Positions 25,971 to 36,866 of a stretch of 64,000 nucleotides of DNA are shown here, piece after piece; the first letter of the stretch is position 1; the number at the start of each line of letters is the position of its first letter. This DNA is from Caulobacteraceae bacterium PMMR1 (GTDB taxonomy: Bacteria > Pseudomonadota > Alphaproteobacteria > Caulobacterales > Caulobacteraceae). Where the stretch lies: assembly GCA_000733915.1 (NCBI GenBank), contig JPOM01000001.1:1922001-1986000 (forward strand), given 5' to 3'. The notes under the pieces are model-generated. The model saw only the letters and a list, made by a program, of their open reading frames with translations. It ran no database searches and was not told the origin of the DNA. A program made the translations under genes and the position numbers.

Positions 25971-26815
25971 GCCTGCGCAGGCTGGCGCTGGCGCTGGTCG
26001 GGCTGCTCGCGCTCGCCGCCGCCCCCGCGTGCAGCGCACCGCCGCCCCATCCGCATCCGGCCGCCCCCGCCCCGACGCACGGCGCGCGCGGCTCGCCCTT
26101 TGCGGACTGGGCGGTGGTGCTGGCCGCCGGCGACGACCGGCTGAGCGGCGGCGCTGGCGAGAGCCAGGGCTTTGACAACGCGCGGCGCGACCTCGCCAAG
26201 GCGCTTGCGGCCGCCGGCTTCAGCCCCGCCCACATGGTCCAGCTCACCGCTCACGAGGCGACGGCCCGGGCGGAGCATTTGCCGCGCACCGACGTGCCCA
26301 ACCTGATCGCGGCGCTGGACCGCGCGGCCAAGGGCGCGCCGGGCGGGTGCCTGTTCTACATCACCTCGCACGGAAGCCAGCTGGGCGCGGTGGCCGGTAT
26401 CGACCTACTGACGCCCGAGCGCCTCGCCCGCATGCTGGACCAGGCCTGTCCGGGGCGGCCCACGGTGGCGATCGTCTCGGCCTGCTATTCGGGGGTCTTC
26501 CTAGAGGGCGGCATGAAGGCGGCCGACCGCCTGATCCTGACCGCGGCGTCGGCGGACCGGACCTCGTTCGGCTGCGGCCAGACGGACCGCTATCCCTACT
26601 TCGATGACTGCCTCCTGTCGCAGCTGCCAGACGCTCGCGACGTCTTCGAGCTCGGCCGTGCGGCCCAGACCTGCGTCGTGCGGCGCGAGGTCCTGACCGG
26701 CGCGCACCCGCCGTCCGAGCCGCAGCTGTTCCTCGGGAACGCCTTCAAGGAGCGCCTGCCCCGGCTCCGCTTCGTGGGCCGCAGCGCGGACGCCGCCCCG
26801 CCCCCGCAGCCCTGA
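25967..26815 (+). CDS. Exported caspase/legumain-like (peptidase C13) protein
   Basis: A 282-residue protein with an N-terminal signal peptide ending near APACSA and a His/Pro-rich linker. It then carries a C13/caspase-like domain: strand FADWAVVLAAGDD, the catalytic His in CLFYITSHGSQLG (about residue 130) and the catalytic Cys in AIVSACYSGVFLEGG (about residue 171). Both residues of the dyad are present, so it may be an active cysteine peptidase in the periplasm or envelope. Translation is coupled to the thioesterase gene. The target is unknown. Confidence 0.8.
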   Translation: MSLRRLALALVGLLALAAAPACSAPPPHPHPAAPAPTHGARGSPFADWAVVLAAGDDRLSGGAGESQGFDNARRDLAKALAAAGFSPAHMVQLTAHEATARAEHLPRTDVPNLIAALDRAAKGAPGGCLFYITSHGSQLGAVAGIDLLTPERLARMLDQACPGRPTVAIVSACYSGVFLEGGMKAADRLILTAASADRTSFGCGQTDRYPYFDDCLLSQLPDARDVFELGRAAQTCVVRREVLTGAHPPSEPQLFLGNAFKERLPRLRFVGRSADAAPPPQP

Positions 26816-26830
26816 GCCCCACGCCAGGCC

Positions 26831-26915
26831 TGGTGCGGACGGCGGGACTCGAACCCGCACTTGCCAGGCAAAGCGGATTTTAAGTCCGCTGCGTCTACCA
26901 TTCCGCCACGTCCGC
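26831..26915 (-). tRNA. tRNA-Leu (anticodon UAA)
   Basis: An 85-nt gene read on the minus strand. The acceptor GCGGACG pairs with CGTCCGC, the discriminator is A and the 3' CCA is encoded (TGG at 26831-26833 on the plus strand). The anticodon stem is GCGGA/TCCGC with loop CTTAAAA, giving anticodon UAA. The long variable arm is the class II form expected of tRNA-Leu. The T-loop GGTTCGAGTCC is intact. Confidence 0.95.
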
Positions 26916-27007
26916 GGGCGCGAGGCCCGCGATCCTAGAGGCGCGCGGCGCTGGCGTCACGGCCCTCGCTTGCCGCCAGGGGGCGGGCTCGGCTAAAGCC
27001 CGCCGCC

Positions 27008-27250
27008 ATGAGCGAGACCCCGCCTGACCGCCTGTCCGTCGATCCGGACAGCCCCTTCTACGACGCCGACCTGCTGGCCCGGGGCATCGGCATCCGCTTC
27101 AAGGGCGCGGAGAAGACCAACGTCGAGGAGTACTGCGTCAGCGAGGGCTGGGTGCGGGTCGCGGCCGGCAAGGGCGTGGACCGCCAGGGCAAGCCGTTGA
27201 CGCTGAAGCTGCAAGGCCCCGTGGAGCCCTACTTCCGCGACGCCGGGTGA
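27008..27250 (+). CDS. DUF3297 family protein
   Basis: An 80-residue protein matching the small DUF3297 family: DRLSVDPDSPFYD at the start, RGIGIRFKGAEKTNVEEYC and GWVRVAAGKGVDRQGKPLTLKL. It is soluble, with no signal peptide or metal motif. It stands alone just after the tRNA-Leu gene, which is on the other strand. Its function is unknown. Confidence 0.88.
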   Translation: MSETPPDRLSVDPDSPFYDADLLARGIGIRFKGAEKTNVEEYCVSEGWVRVAAGKGVDRQGKPLTLKLQGPVEPYFRDAG

Positions 27251-27392
27251 GACGCCCGGCCGAAACCACGTCGGCCTCGCGCGCTTTCGGGGTTCGCGGG
27301 GCGGCCTTTGCATCCTATATGGCCGCGATCCCTGCTTTCGCTTTCAACGCCAGCCTCGGACGGGCGCGCCCGTCGCCGTCACGCAAGGACTC

Positions 27393-27734
27393 ATGAAAGA
27401 TCCGCTGAAGACCGGTTTCGCCGAACGCCTCGCCTCCCAGCAGGCGGCCAAGAAGGCCCTGCTCGCCAAGTTCAAGCCCAAGCCGATGGTGACCGCGGCG
27501 GAGCCGCCCAACCGCGAGGCGGAGCGGCAGGCGCGGCTGGCGGAGCTGCGCCGCCAGCGGATGCAGGAGAAGGCCGACGCGATCCAGGCCAAGATCGAGG
27601 CCGAACGCGCCGCGCTCGCCGCCAAGATGAACTCCGAGGAGCAGGCCCGCGAAAAGGCCCGCCTCGCCCGCAAGGAGCGCAAGGCCCAGGTCAAGGCCGA
27701 GCAGCGCGCCCGCCGCGAATCCCGCCGGGGCTGA
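27393..27734 (+). CDS. Small coiled-coil protein (DUF6481-like)
   Basis: A 113-residue, very basic and Ala-rich protein. After MKDPLKTGFAERLASQQAAK almost the whole chain is predicted helix with Arg/Lys/Glu heptads (LRRQRMQEKADAIQAKIEAE). It resembles DUF6481 proteins of alphaproteobacteria. No membrane or signal segment is seen. A nucleic-acid or ribosome contact is plausible from charge but not shown. Confidence 0.8.
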   Translation: MKDPLKTGFAERLASQQAAKKALLAKFKPKPMVTAAEPPNREAERQARLAELRRQRMQEKADAIQAKIEAERAALAAKMNSEEQAREKARLARKERKAQVKAEQRARRESRRG

Positions 27735-27761
27735 GCCCCCCGCTCCGCCGCGCCGCGGACG

Positions 27762-29114
27762 TCAGCCCCGGCCGACGATCATGCAGCGCTCGCCGTGAGC
27801 GGACAGCGTGCGGCAGGCGGTCTTGGCTTCCGCCTGGCTGAAGCCCTTGAAGCGGGCGCGGAAGGCATGGCGGCCGGCGGCCTCGACGATCCGGTCCGTA
27901 TCGCCCACCACCGAGGCGAAGCGCCGCTCCAGACGGACGAGTTGCGCCTTGGCGTCTTCGCGGCTGCGATAGGCGCCGACCTGGATCACGAAGTTCTCCG
28001 GGTCCTTCCTGCGCGCGGGCTTTTCCCGCGCAGGCTCGCGGGCCGGCGCGGGCGGCTGAGCCATGGCGGTGCGGATCGGCACGGCCGCCATCGGCGCGGG
28101 GTGATCCACGGCCTGCAGGCGCGGGGGCTCGCCCATCACGATGCGCAGGCCCGACTGGTCGCCCGAGCCCTGCTCCACGGCCGGGTGGATGATCGCACCC
28201 GATTCGTCAGGCTCGGCGATGTTGGCGGCGATGGTGGTCTGGACGCCCAGGCTGCGCTTCTTGAGCACGTCGAAGCCGGCGGTCAGCAGGGTCTCCACAT
28301 TGTCGTCGCGGGCGAAGGTCGAGGTGCCGCCCAGCACCACGGTGATCAGCCGGCGTCCGTCGCGTACCGCCGAGGCCGCCAGGTTGAACCCCGCGGCATT
28401 GGTGAAGCCCGTCTTCAGCCCGTCCACGCCCGGCATCTTCAGGAGCAGCCGGTTATGGTTCATCATCTCCTGCCCGCGCAGGTTCATGCTCTTCTGGCTG
28501 AAGTAGCTGTAGTACTGCGGGTAGTCGCGCATCACCGCCCGGCACAGGATGGCGATGTCGCGCGCGCTCGAGACGTTCTGACCGTGGGGCGTGGGCACGC
28601 CGTTGGCGTTGATGAACCGGGTCTGGTTCATCCCGAGCTCCTGCGCGCGCAGGGTCATGAGCTGGGCGAAGCGGGCCTCGCTGCCGGCCAGGCGCTCAGC
28701 CAGGGCGACGGCGATGTCGTTGGCGGAGTGGATCGCGACCGCCCGGATCGCCTCGTCCACGCTCAGGGTGTCGCCCGGGCGCAGCAGCGTCTTGGACGGG
28801 ATCTGGCTCGCCGCCCAGCGGGAGACCGTCACCGGCTCGTCCAGCCGCAGCCGCCCGGTCGCGAGCGCCTCGAAGGTCAGGTACATGGTCATGACCTTGG
28901 TGATCGAGGCGGGGTAGCGCGGCTGGTCGGCGCGCAGTGCGTAGAGCACCTCGCCCGAGCTGGCGTCCACCACGATGGCCGCATACTTCGGATGGTCGAA
29001 CTGCCCCTGGGCCAGGGCGGTCGCGGGCGCGGCGCTGAGCCCGCCTAGGGCGGCCGCGGCGGCTGCAACGCAAAAGGCCAGCGACGACAAAACCCGGCGG
29101 GCAGGGGGGATCAT
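27762..29114 (-). CDS. D-alanyl-D-alanine carboxypeptidase (PBP5/DacA type) with C-terminal SPOR domain
   Basis: A 450-residue periplasmic peptidoglycan carboxypeptidase that trims stem pentapeptides. After a signal peptide the S11 domain shows the SxxK nucleophile in YPASITKVM (about residue 70), SxN in HSANDIAVALAE and KTG in GLKTGFTNAAG. A Pro/Ala-rich linker leads to a SPOR domain at about residues 375-450 (FVIQVGAYRSREDAKAQL), which binds denuded glycan at the division site. The combination fits a septum-targeted enzyme and is common in alphaproteobacteria. Confidence 0.93.
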   Translation of the reverse strand: MIPPARRVLSSLAFCVAAAAAALGGLSAAPATALAQGQFDHPKYAAIVVDASSGEVLYALRADQPRYPASITKVMTMYLTFEALATGRLRLDEPVTVSRWAASQIPSKTLLRPGDTLSVDEAIRAVAIHSANDIAVALAERLAGSEARFAQLMTLRAQELGMNQTRFINANGVPTPHGQNVSSARDIAILCRAVMRDYPQYYSYFSQKSMNLRGQEMMNHNRLLLKMPGVDGLKTGFTNAAGFNLAASAVRDGRRLITVVLGGTSTFARDDNVETLLTAGFDVLKKRSLGVQTTIAANIAEPDESGAIIHPAVEQGSGDQSGLRIVMGEPPRLQAVDHPAPMAAVPIRTAMAQPPAPAREPAREKPARRKDPENFVIQVGAYRSREDAKAQLVRLERRFASVVGDTDRIVEAAGRHAFRARFKGFSQAEAKTACRTLSAHGERCMIVGRG

Positions 29115-29239
29115 GACTGCGTCCGTCGTTCACGCGGCCGGCGCGACAGCGCCGCCTCAGCCCTTTATGATCGAACGCCGCTGTTTATCCAAGGTAAACA
29201 ACGCGTGTTCACGAAACAGCCGGCGCGGCGGATCGACCG

Positions 29240-29287
29240 TTGTGCGGCGCAGCAATCCCGCCCAGCGAACAATTGTGCAGTGCACAA
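29240..29287 (+). promoter_or_regulatory. Two PhaR-like boxes before the phasin gene
   Basis: Two related dyads lie in the 294-bp gap before the phasin gene: TTGTGCGGCGCAGCA at 29240-29254 and the perfect odd palindrome TTGTGCA-G-TGCACAA at 29273-29287. They resemble TGC-rich sites of PhaR, the polyhydroxyalkanoate-responsive repressor of phasin genes. A TTGACC hexamer follows at 29293. The binding protein is inferred from the motif and the gene it controls. Confidence 0.5.
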
Positions 29288-29408
29288 AAATTCTTGACCC
29301 CGAGTCGGTTTTCGGCGACAAGAGGGGGCCCCGCCCGGGTTCACCCTCCCCTTCGCGCGTCCGCGGCCCGCTTCCGCGGATGCGCCCTATGACCTTTGGA
29401 GACGCGAC

Positions 29409-29846
29409 ATGGAAAACAGCGCCGAAACCCTGAAGACCACCGCAGAGCAGCTTGCCCAAGCCACCCACCAGTCCTTCAAGGACGGCGTGGACCGTTCGCT
29501 CAGCGCGCTCAACGACCTGAACGCCCACGGCAAGCGTAACCTGGAAGCCGTCGTGGCGTCCGTGACCGCCGCCACCAAGGGCGCCGAAGCGCTTGGCGCC
29601 CAGGCGATGGCCTACTCCAAGAAGACCGTCGACGACCAGGTCGCCGCGGCCAAGGCCTTGTCCACCGCCCGCAGCCTGCAGGAAGTGATCGAGCTGCAGA
29701 CCAGCTTCGCCAAGTCGGCGATGGAGGCCTATATCGCCGAGCTGAACCGCGCGTCGGAAACCGTCGCCTCGGCGATGAAAGACACGCTGCGCCCGTTGAA
29801 CGAGCGCGCCACGGCGATGGTCGAGACCATGCAGGCCGTCCGCTGA
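29409..29846 (+). CDS. Phasin family protein
   Basis: A 145-residue helical protein of the Phasin_2 type, which coats polyhydroxyalkanoate granules. It has amphipathic helices without Cys or a signal peptide; SFKDGVDRSLSALNDLNAHG, RNLEAVVASVTAATKGAEA and SLQEVIELQTSFAKSAMEAY are typical segments. Likely regulatory dyads lie upstream and a terminator hairpin downstream, so it is a one-gene unit. Confidence 0.9.
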   Translation: MENSAETLKTTAEQLAQATHQSFKDGVDRSLSALNDLNAHGKRNLEAVVASVTAATKGAEALGAQAMAYSKKTVDDQVAAAKALSTARSLQEVIELQTSFAKSAMEAYIAELNRASETVASAMKDTLRPLNERATAMVETMQAVR

Positions 29847-29873
29847 GCCTCCCGGGCTGAGCGAGCGACACGA

Positions 29874-29907
29874 GGTCCGGGGCGGCGACGCTCCGGACCA
29901 TTTTCTT
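29874..29907 (+). terminator. Rho-independent terminator after the phasin gene
   Basis: GGTCCGG (29874-29880) pairs with CCGGACC (29893-29899) across a 12-nt loop and is followed by ATTTTCTT. Stem and T-rich tail fit an intrinsic terminator 27 bp after the phasin stop. Confidence 0.6.
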
Positions 29908-29955
29908 GCGCACGAAGTTCTTGTTTTGTTCCGAGCGGCGAGCTAGGGTCGGGGC

Positions 29956-31032
29956 ATGTCGCAGCTTCAGCCGCACGTCCGCGGGCGCGGCGCCCGCTCC
30001 AACGCGTCAGGGCGCTACGAACCTCTGGCGCGCGAGGCATTCGACGACGGCTGGACGGAGCGGGACGAGGCGCCCAGGCCGCTCCGCACCGTGCTGACCG
30101 CGGAGCGCGCGCGCACGATCCTGACCCGCAACGACAGTCCCGACGTGGGTTTCGACCGCTCGATCAATCCGTACCGGGGCTGCGAGCACGGCTGCATCTA
30201 CTGCTATGCGCGCCCCGCCCACGCCTACATGGGGCTCTCGCCGGGGCTCGATTTCGAGAGCCGGCTCTTCTTCAAGCCCGACGCCGCCCAGCTGCTCGAA
30301 AAGGAGCTGTCCAAGCCCGGCTACAAGGTCGACCGCGTGCACATCGGCGGCAACACCGACCCCTACCAGCCGATCGAGCGGCGGCTTCGCATCACGCGGC
30401 AGGTGCTTGAGGTCCTGGACCGCTTCAACCACCCGGTCAGCGTGATCACCAAATCGGCCCTGGTCGCGCGCGACGTCGATATCCTGGGGCGGATGGCGGA
30501 GCGGGGCCTCGCCAAGGCCTTCGTCTCGGTGACGACGCTGGACCGCAAGCTCGCCCGGGCCATGGAGCCCCGAGCCGCGACGCCGGAGCGGCGGCTGTGG
30601 GCCATGCGCCAGCTCGCCGACGCGGGCGTGCCGGTGGGCGTGGGCTTCGCGCCGGTGATCCCGGGGCTGAACGACCACGAGCTGGAGGCCGTGCTGGAGC
30701 GCGCGGCCGAGGCCGGGGCGAGCGAGGCCATGTTCGTGGTGCTGAGGCTGCCGCTCGAGATCAAGGACCTCTTCGCCGAGTGGCTCGAGACCCAGGTCCC
30801 GGACCGGGCCCGGCGCGTGCTGTCCCTGGTGCGTCAGATGCGCGGCGGGCGCAAGTACGACGCGCAGTGGGGCTCGCGCATGACGGGCCTGGGTCCCGTG
30901 GCGGAGCTGATCCGGCGCCGCTTTACGGTGGCGACCGCGCGGCTGGGGCTGAACCGCGCCTCCGTGCGCCAGCGCCTGGACCTCTTTTGCGCGCCGTCCC
31001 CGCCGAAGAGCCAGCTCGACCTCTTCGGGTGA
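29956..31032 (+). CDS. PA0069-family radical SAM protein
   Basis: A 358-residue radical SAM enzyme. The [4Fe-4S]/SAM motif is in NPYRGCEHGCIYCYARP (C-x3-C-x2-C, about residues 72-88). HIGGNTDPYQPIERRLRITR and KSALVARDVDIL are conserved barrel segments. The C-terminus contains RRVLSLVRQMRGGRKYDAQWG, typical of this family, often annotated as a DNA-repair-photolyase-like (SplB-related) protein. The reaction is not established. It is probably transcribed alone. Confidence 0.9.
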   Translation: MSQLQPHVRGRGARSNASGRYEPLAREAFDDGWTERDEAPRPLRTVLTAERARTILTRNDSPDVGFDRSINPYRGCEHGCIYCYARPAHAYMGLSPGLDFESRLFFKPDAAQLLEKELSKPGYKVDRVHIGGNTDPYQPIERRLRITRQVLEVLDRFNHPVSVITKSALVARDVDILGRMAERGLAKAFVSVTTLDRKLARAMEPRAATPERRLWAMRQLADAGVPVGVGFAPVIPGLNDHELEAVLERAAEAGASEAMFVVLRLPLEIKDLFAEWLETQVPDRARRVLSLVRQMRGGRKYDAQWGSRMTGLGPVAELIRRRFTVATARLGLNRASVRQRLDLFCAPSPPKSQLDLFG

Positions 31033-31128
31033 GTCCGAGGCCCTCGGGTCGGGGCGCGCGCCAGCGGCCCCCGCCCTGCTCTCCGGCCCCTTGAGCCGGT
31101 GATCCGGGCGCCCCATAAGCTCCGCCGC

Positions 31129-32109
31129 ATGGACGAGGCGGGGGATATCGAGGGCGCGATCCGGTCGCGCCTCTTCGGACTGTCGAGCCGCCATTTCCTG
31201 GGCGTCGCGGGCCTGAGCCGGCCCGAGTCGGAGGCGTTGCTCGACCTCGCCGACGCCTTCGTCGCCCTGAGCCGCGCGCCGGAGAAGAAGACGACCCTGC
31301 TCCGCGGCCGCACGATGGTGAACCTCTTCTTCGAGAACTCCACCCGCACCCAGCTGAGCTTCGAGCTGGCGGGTAAGAGGCTGGGTGCGGACACCATGAA
31401 CATGTCGCCCCGCACCTCCTCGATGGCCAAGGGCGAGACCCTGATCGACACGGCCATGACGCTGAACGCCATGCGGCCGGACCTCCTGATCGTGCGGCAC
31501 GCAGCGTCGGGCGCGGCGGCGCTCCTGTCCCAGAAGGTCGGCTGCAGCGTGGTCAACGCCGGCGACGGATGGCACGAGCACCCGACCCAGGCCCTGCTCG
31601 ACGCCCTGAGCCTCAGGCGCGCCTACGGCCGCGTCGAGGGGCTGAAGGTCGCGATCTGCGGCGACGTCCTGCACAGCCGGGTGGCGCGCTCCAACGTGGG
31701 CCTGCTGCAGCTGCTAGGCGCCCGCGTGCGCCTGGTCGGGCCGCCGACCCTGATGCCCGCGGGCGTGGAGCGCTGGGGCGCGGAGGTGCACCACGATCTG
31801 CGCAAGGGCATCGCGGGCGCGGACGCGGTCATGATGCTGCGCCTGCAGCTGGAGCGCATGGATGGGGCCTTCGTCCCCTCCACGCGGGAGTATTTCCGCT
31901 TCTACGGCCTGGACGCGGAGAAGCTGGCCGCCGCGGCCCCGCACGTGCGCGTTATGCACCCCGGGCCGATGAACCGCGGCGTGGAGATCGAGTCCGGCGT
32001 CGCCGACGACCCCAGGATCAGCCTGATCCAGGACCAGGTGGAGATGGGCGTGGCGGTGCGCATGGCGGTGCTGGCCGCGCTGTCCCACCGTCGAGAGGCC
32101 GCGGCGTGA
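31129..32109 (+). CDS. pyrB: Aspartate carbamoyltransferase catalytic subunit
   Basis: A 326-residue ATCase catalytic chain: carbamoyl phosphate plus aspartate to carbamoyl aspartate in pyrimidine synthesis. Carbamoyl-phosphate site motifs are [20 protein letters not shown] (about residues 65-84) and [26 protein letters not shown] lies near the C-terminus. I prefer ATG 31129 to GTG 31099, which only adds a basic leader. It overlaps the dihydroorotase-like gene by GTGA and probably forms a complex with that protein, since the partner lacks catalytic residues. Confidence 0.95.
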   Translation: MDEAGDIEGAIRSRLFGLSSRHFLGVAGLSRPESEALLDLADAFVALSRAPEKKTTLLRGRTMVNLFFENSTRTQLSFELAGKRLGADTMNMSPRTSSMAKGETLIDTAMTLNAMRPDLLIVRHAASGAAALLSQKVGCSVVNAGDGWHEHPTQALLDALSLRRAYGRVEGLKVAICGDVLHSRVARSNVGLLQLLGARVRLVGPPTLMPAGVERWGAEVHHDLRKGIAGADAVMMLRLQLERMDGAFVPSTREYFRFYGLDAEKLAAAAPHVRVMHPGPMNRGVEIESGVADDPRISLIQDQVEMGVAVRMAVLAALSHRREAAA

Positions 32110-33410
32110 CCCGGCCCAACCCGCCCTTCGCCTTCGTGAACGCGCGCCTGGTCGATCCGGAGAGCGGCTACGACGGCCCCGGCTCGCTGGTGGTGGCCGA
32201 GGGCGTGATCGCCGACGTCCAGCGCCGGCCAGACCTGCCGGCCCTGTCCGGCGAGGTGCGCGTGGTCGACTGCTCGGGCGCGCTGCTGATCCCCGGCCTG
32301 GTGGACCTGCGGGTGAAGACCGGCGAGCCGGGGGCGGAGCCCAAGGAGACGCTGAAGTCCGCCAGCCGCGCCGCGGCCGCGGGCGGGGTCACCTCCATCG
32401 TGCTCCAGCCCGACACCGACCCCGCCATCGACGAGCCGGCGATGGTCGATTTCATCCTGCGCCGGGCGCGCGACATCGAGCTGGTGCAGGTCTATGTGGC
32501 GGGGGCGGCGACCAAGGGCTGCCAGGGCGCCCGGATCGCCGAGATCGGCCTGATGGCGGAGGCTGGCGCCCTCTACTTCAGCGATGCCGACCGCTCCATC
32601 GTGGACTCCAAGGTGCTGCGGCGGGTGCTGAGCTATGCGAGAGGCTTCGACGCCCTGGTCGCGCACCGCCCGGCGGACCCATGGCTGACGGCCGGCGCCT
32701 GCGCCACCGAGGGCGAGTTCGCTGCGCGCATGGGCCTGCCCTCCGCACCCGCAGCGGCGGAGCGGATCCTGCTGGAGCGCGACCTGACCTTGGCCGAGCT
32801 CACCGGCGCGCGGCTGATCGTGGACCAGCTGACGACCGCCGACGCGGTGCAGGCGCTGAGGCGCGCGCGCGAGCGGGGCGTGAGGGCGACCGCCACAGCC
32901 TCGATCAACCATCTGAGCTTCAACGAGCTCGACATCGGCGACTATCGCACCTTCTACCGCCTGGACCCGCCGCTCCGCTCCGAGGACGACCGCCAGGCCC
33001 TGATCGATGCGGTGTCGGACGGCCTCATCGAGGTGATCACCTCCGCCCACACGCCCGCCCCGGCCGAGGACAAGCGCCTGCCCTTCGCAGAGGCCGCGCC
33101 CGGAGCGGTCGGACTGCAGACGCTGCTGCCGGCGCTGCTCGCCCTGCATCACGAGGGCCGCGCGCGCTTGCTCGACCTGATCCGCGCCGTGACCCTGTCC
33201 CCCGCGCGCCTGCTCGGCCTGCCGTCAGGGCGGCTGCACCCGGGCGCGCCCGCCGACCTCGTGCTCTGCGACCTCGACACGCCGGTGGTGATCGACGCGG
33301 ACCGGCTGATCTCGAAGTCCAAGAACTCGCCATTCGATGGGCGCCGTCTCATGGGACAGGTGCTGATGACGCTGGTGAACGGTCGCATCGTGCACCAGGC
33401 CACGACCTGA
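32106..33410 (+). CDS. pyrC': Dihydroorotase-like subunit, probably inactive (PyrC')
   Basis: A 434-residue class I dihydroorotase homologue starting at GTG 32106, which overlaps the pyrB stop. The amidohydrolase fold is recognisable ([51 protein letters not shown]). The metal-binding HxH, which should lie in GLVDLHVHLREPG-like sequence, is replaced by Arg and Lys ([10 protein letters not shown]), and the catalytic Asp of the TDHAPH motif is missing (ITSAHTPAP). This matches Pseudomonas-type PyrC', a structural partner needed for a stable ATCase dodecamer. A real pyrC should exist elsewhere in the genome. Confidence 0.92.
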   Translation: MTRPNPPFAFVNARLVDPESGYDGPGSLVVAEGVIADVQRRPDLPALSGEVRVVDCSGALLIPGLVDLRVKTGEPGAEPKETLKSASRAAAAGGVTSIVLQPDTDPAIDEPAMVDFILRRARDIELVQVYVAGAATKGCQGARIAEIGLMAEAGALYFSDADRSIVDSKVLRRVLSYARGFDALVAHRPADPWLTAGACATEGEFAARMGLPSAPAAAERILLERDLTLAELTGARLIVDQLTTADAVQALRRARERGVRATATASINHLSFNELDIGDYRTFYRLDPPLRSEDDRQALIDAVSDGLIEVITSAHTPAPAEDKRLPFAEAAPGAVGLQTLLPALLALHHEGRARLLDLIRAVTLSPARLLGLPSGRLHPGAPADLVLCDLDTPVVIDADRLISKSKNSPFDGRRLMGQVLMTLVNGRIVHQATT

Positions 33411-33424
33411 GGAGACCCGTCCGG

Positions 33425-34090
33425 ATGCCGCCTCGCCGCGCCTTGGCTCTCGCCTTCTCCGCCCTCGCCCTGATCGCAGCCGCGCCCAAGCGCGCCCAGC
33501 CCAAGCCCGCCGCGCCCAAGCCTGGCGCCGCCACCGCCGCCTTCACCGCCCCCGACTACGTCATGGGCAGCCCCAGGGCGAAGGTCACGGTCGTCGAGTA
33601 CGCCTCTGTCACCTGCCCGCACTGCGCCCGCTTCGACGCGGAGGTCTTCCCCGAGCTGAAGAAGAGGTGGATCGACACCGGCAAGGTCCGCTACGTCTTC
33701 CGCGAGTTCCTGACCCCGCCCGAGGAGGTCGCGGCGGCGGGCTTTATGATCGCGCGCTGCGCCGGCGAGAGCCGCTACTTCAGCACGGTGGAGAACCTCT
33801 TCCGCGCCCAACGGGAGATGTTCGCGCTGGACGACGGCTCCAACGTCCTGCCCACGCTCTACAAGGTGGGCGCGGCCTCCGGGCTCGACCAGAAGCAGGT
33901 CGACGCCTGCATCAACGACCCGGCGAACCTAAAGGCCATCAACGCCCGCATGCAGAAGGCGCTGGACGCGGACAAGGTCACCTCCACGCCCACGGTGCTG
34001 GTGAACGACAAGCGCCTGGACCCCAAGGACCGCGAGATCGCCCCCGCGGACATGGACGCCGCGATCAGGGCCGCCCTGGCCGGGAAGTAG
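33425..34090 (+). CDS. DsbA-family thioredoxin-fold protein
   Basis: A 221-residue exported protein. The signal peptide (MPPRRALALAFSALALIAA) is followed by a Lys/Pro/Ala linker and a DsbA/DsbG-type domain: YVMGSPRAKVTVVEYASVTC into the redox motif CPHC at about residues 60-63, then VFREFLTPPEEVAAAGFMIA and the cis-Pro loop STPTVLVNDK. It likely oxidises or isomerises disulfides in periplasmic proteins. GGAGA at 33411-33415 is a good ribosome-binding site. It lies 14 bp after pyrC' but functional linkage is not evident. Confidence 0.92.
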   Translation: MPPRRALALAFSALALIAAAPKRAQPKPAAPKPGAATAAFTAPDYVMGSPRAKVTVVEYASVTCPHCARFDAEVFPELKKRWIDTGKVRYVFREFLTPPEEVAAAGFMIARCAGESRYFSTVENLFRAQREMFALDDGSNVLPTLYKVGAASGLDQKQVDACINDPANLKAINARMQKALDADKVTSTPTVLVNDKRLDPKDREIAPADMDAAIRAALAGK

Positions 34091-34115
34091 CCAGGGCGGG
34101 CGACGGAACCGGCGG

Positions 34116-36695
<2,580 letters not shown>

Positions 36696-36763
36696 GGGCT
36701 CCCCTGGTCAGGCGGAAATCAGCCTCGCCCGCCTCTGATGAGCACGAGCGTCGCAGACCCGCG

Positions 36764-36792
36764 ATGTGGGTGTGGCTCATCGGCAACACAAG
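36764..36792 (-). promoter_or_regulatory. Candidate RpoH (heat-shock) promoter for clpB
   Basis: On the minus strand CTTGTGT is separated by 15 bp from CCCACAT, close to the sigma-32 pattern CTTGAAA-N13-17-CCCCAT. It sits about 70-100 bp before clpB, a classic heat-shock gene. The match is imperfect and rests on sequence only. Confidence 0.45.
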
Positions 36793-36866
36793 GGCGGGGG
36801 CCGCTCAACGCGGGACGTTCGCCCGCACCCTGGGCCGGCTAGACCAGAGAGGGCTGGGATTGTTGC

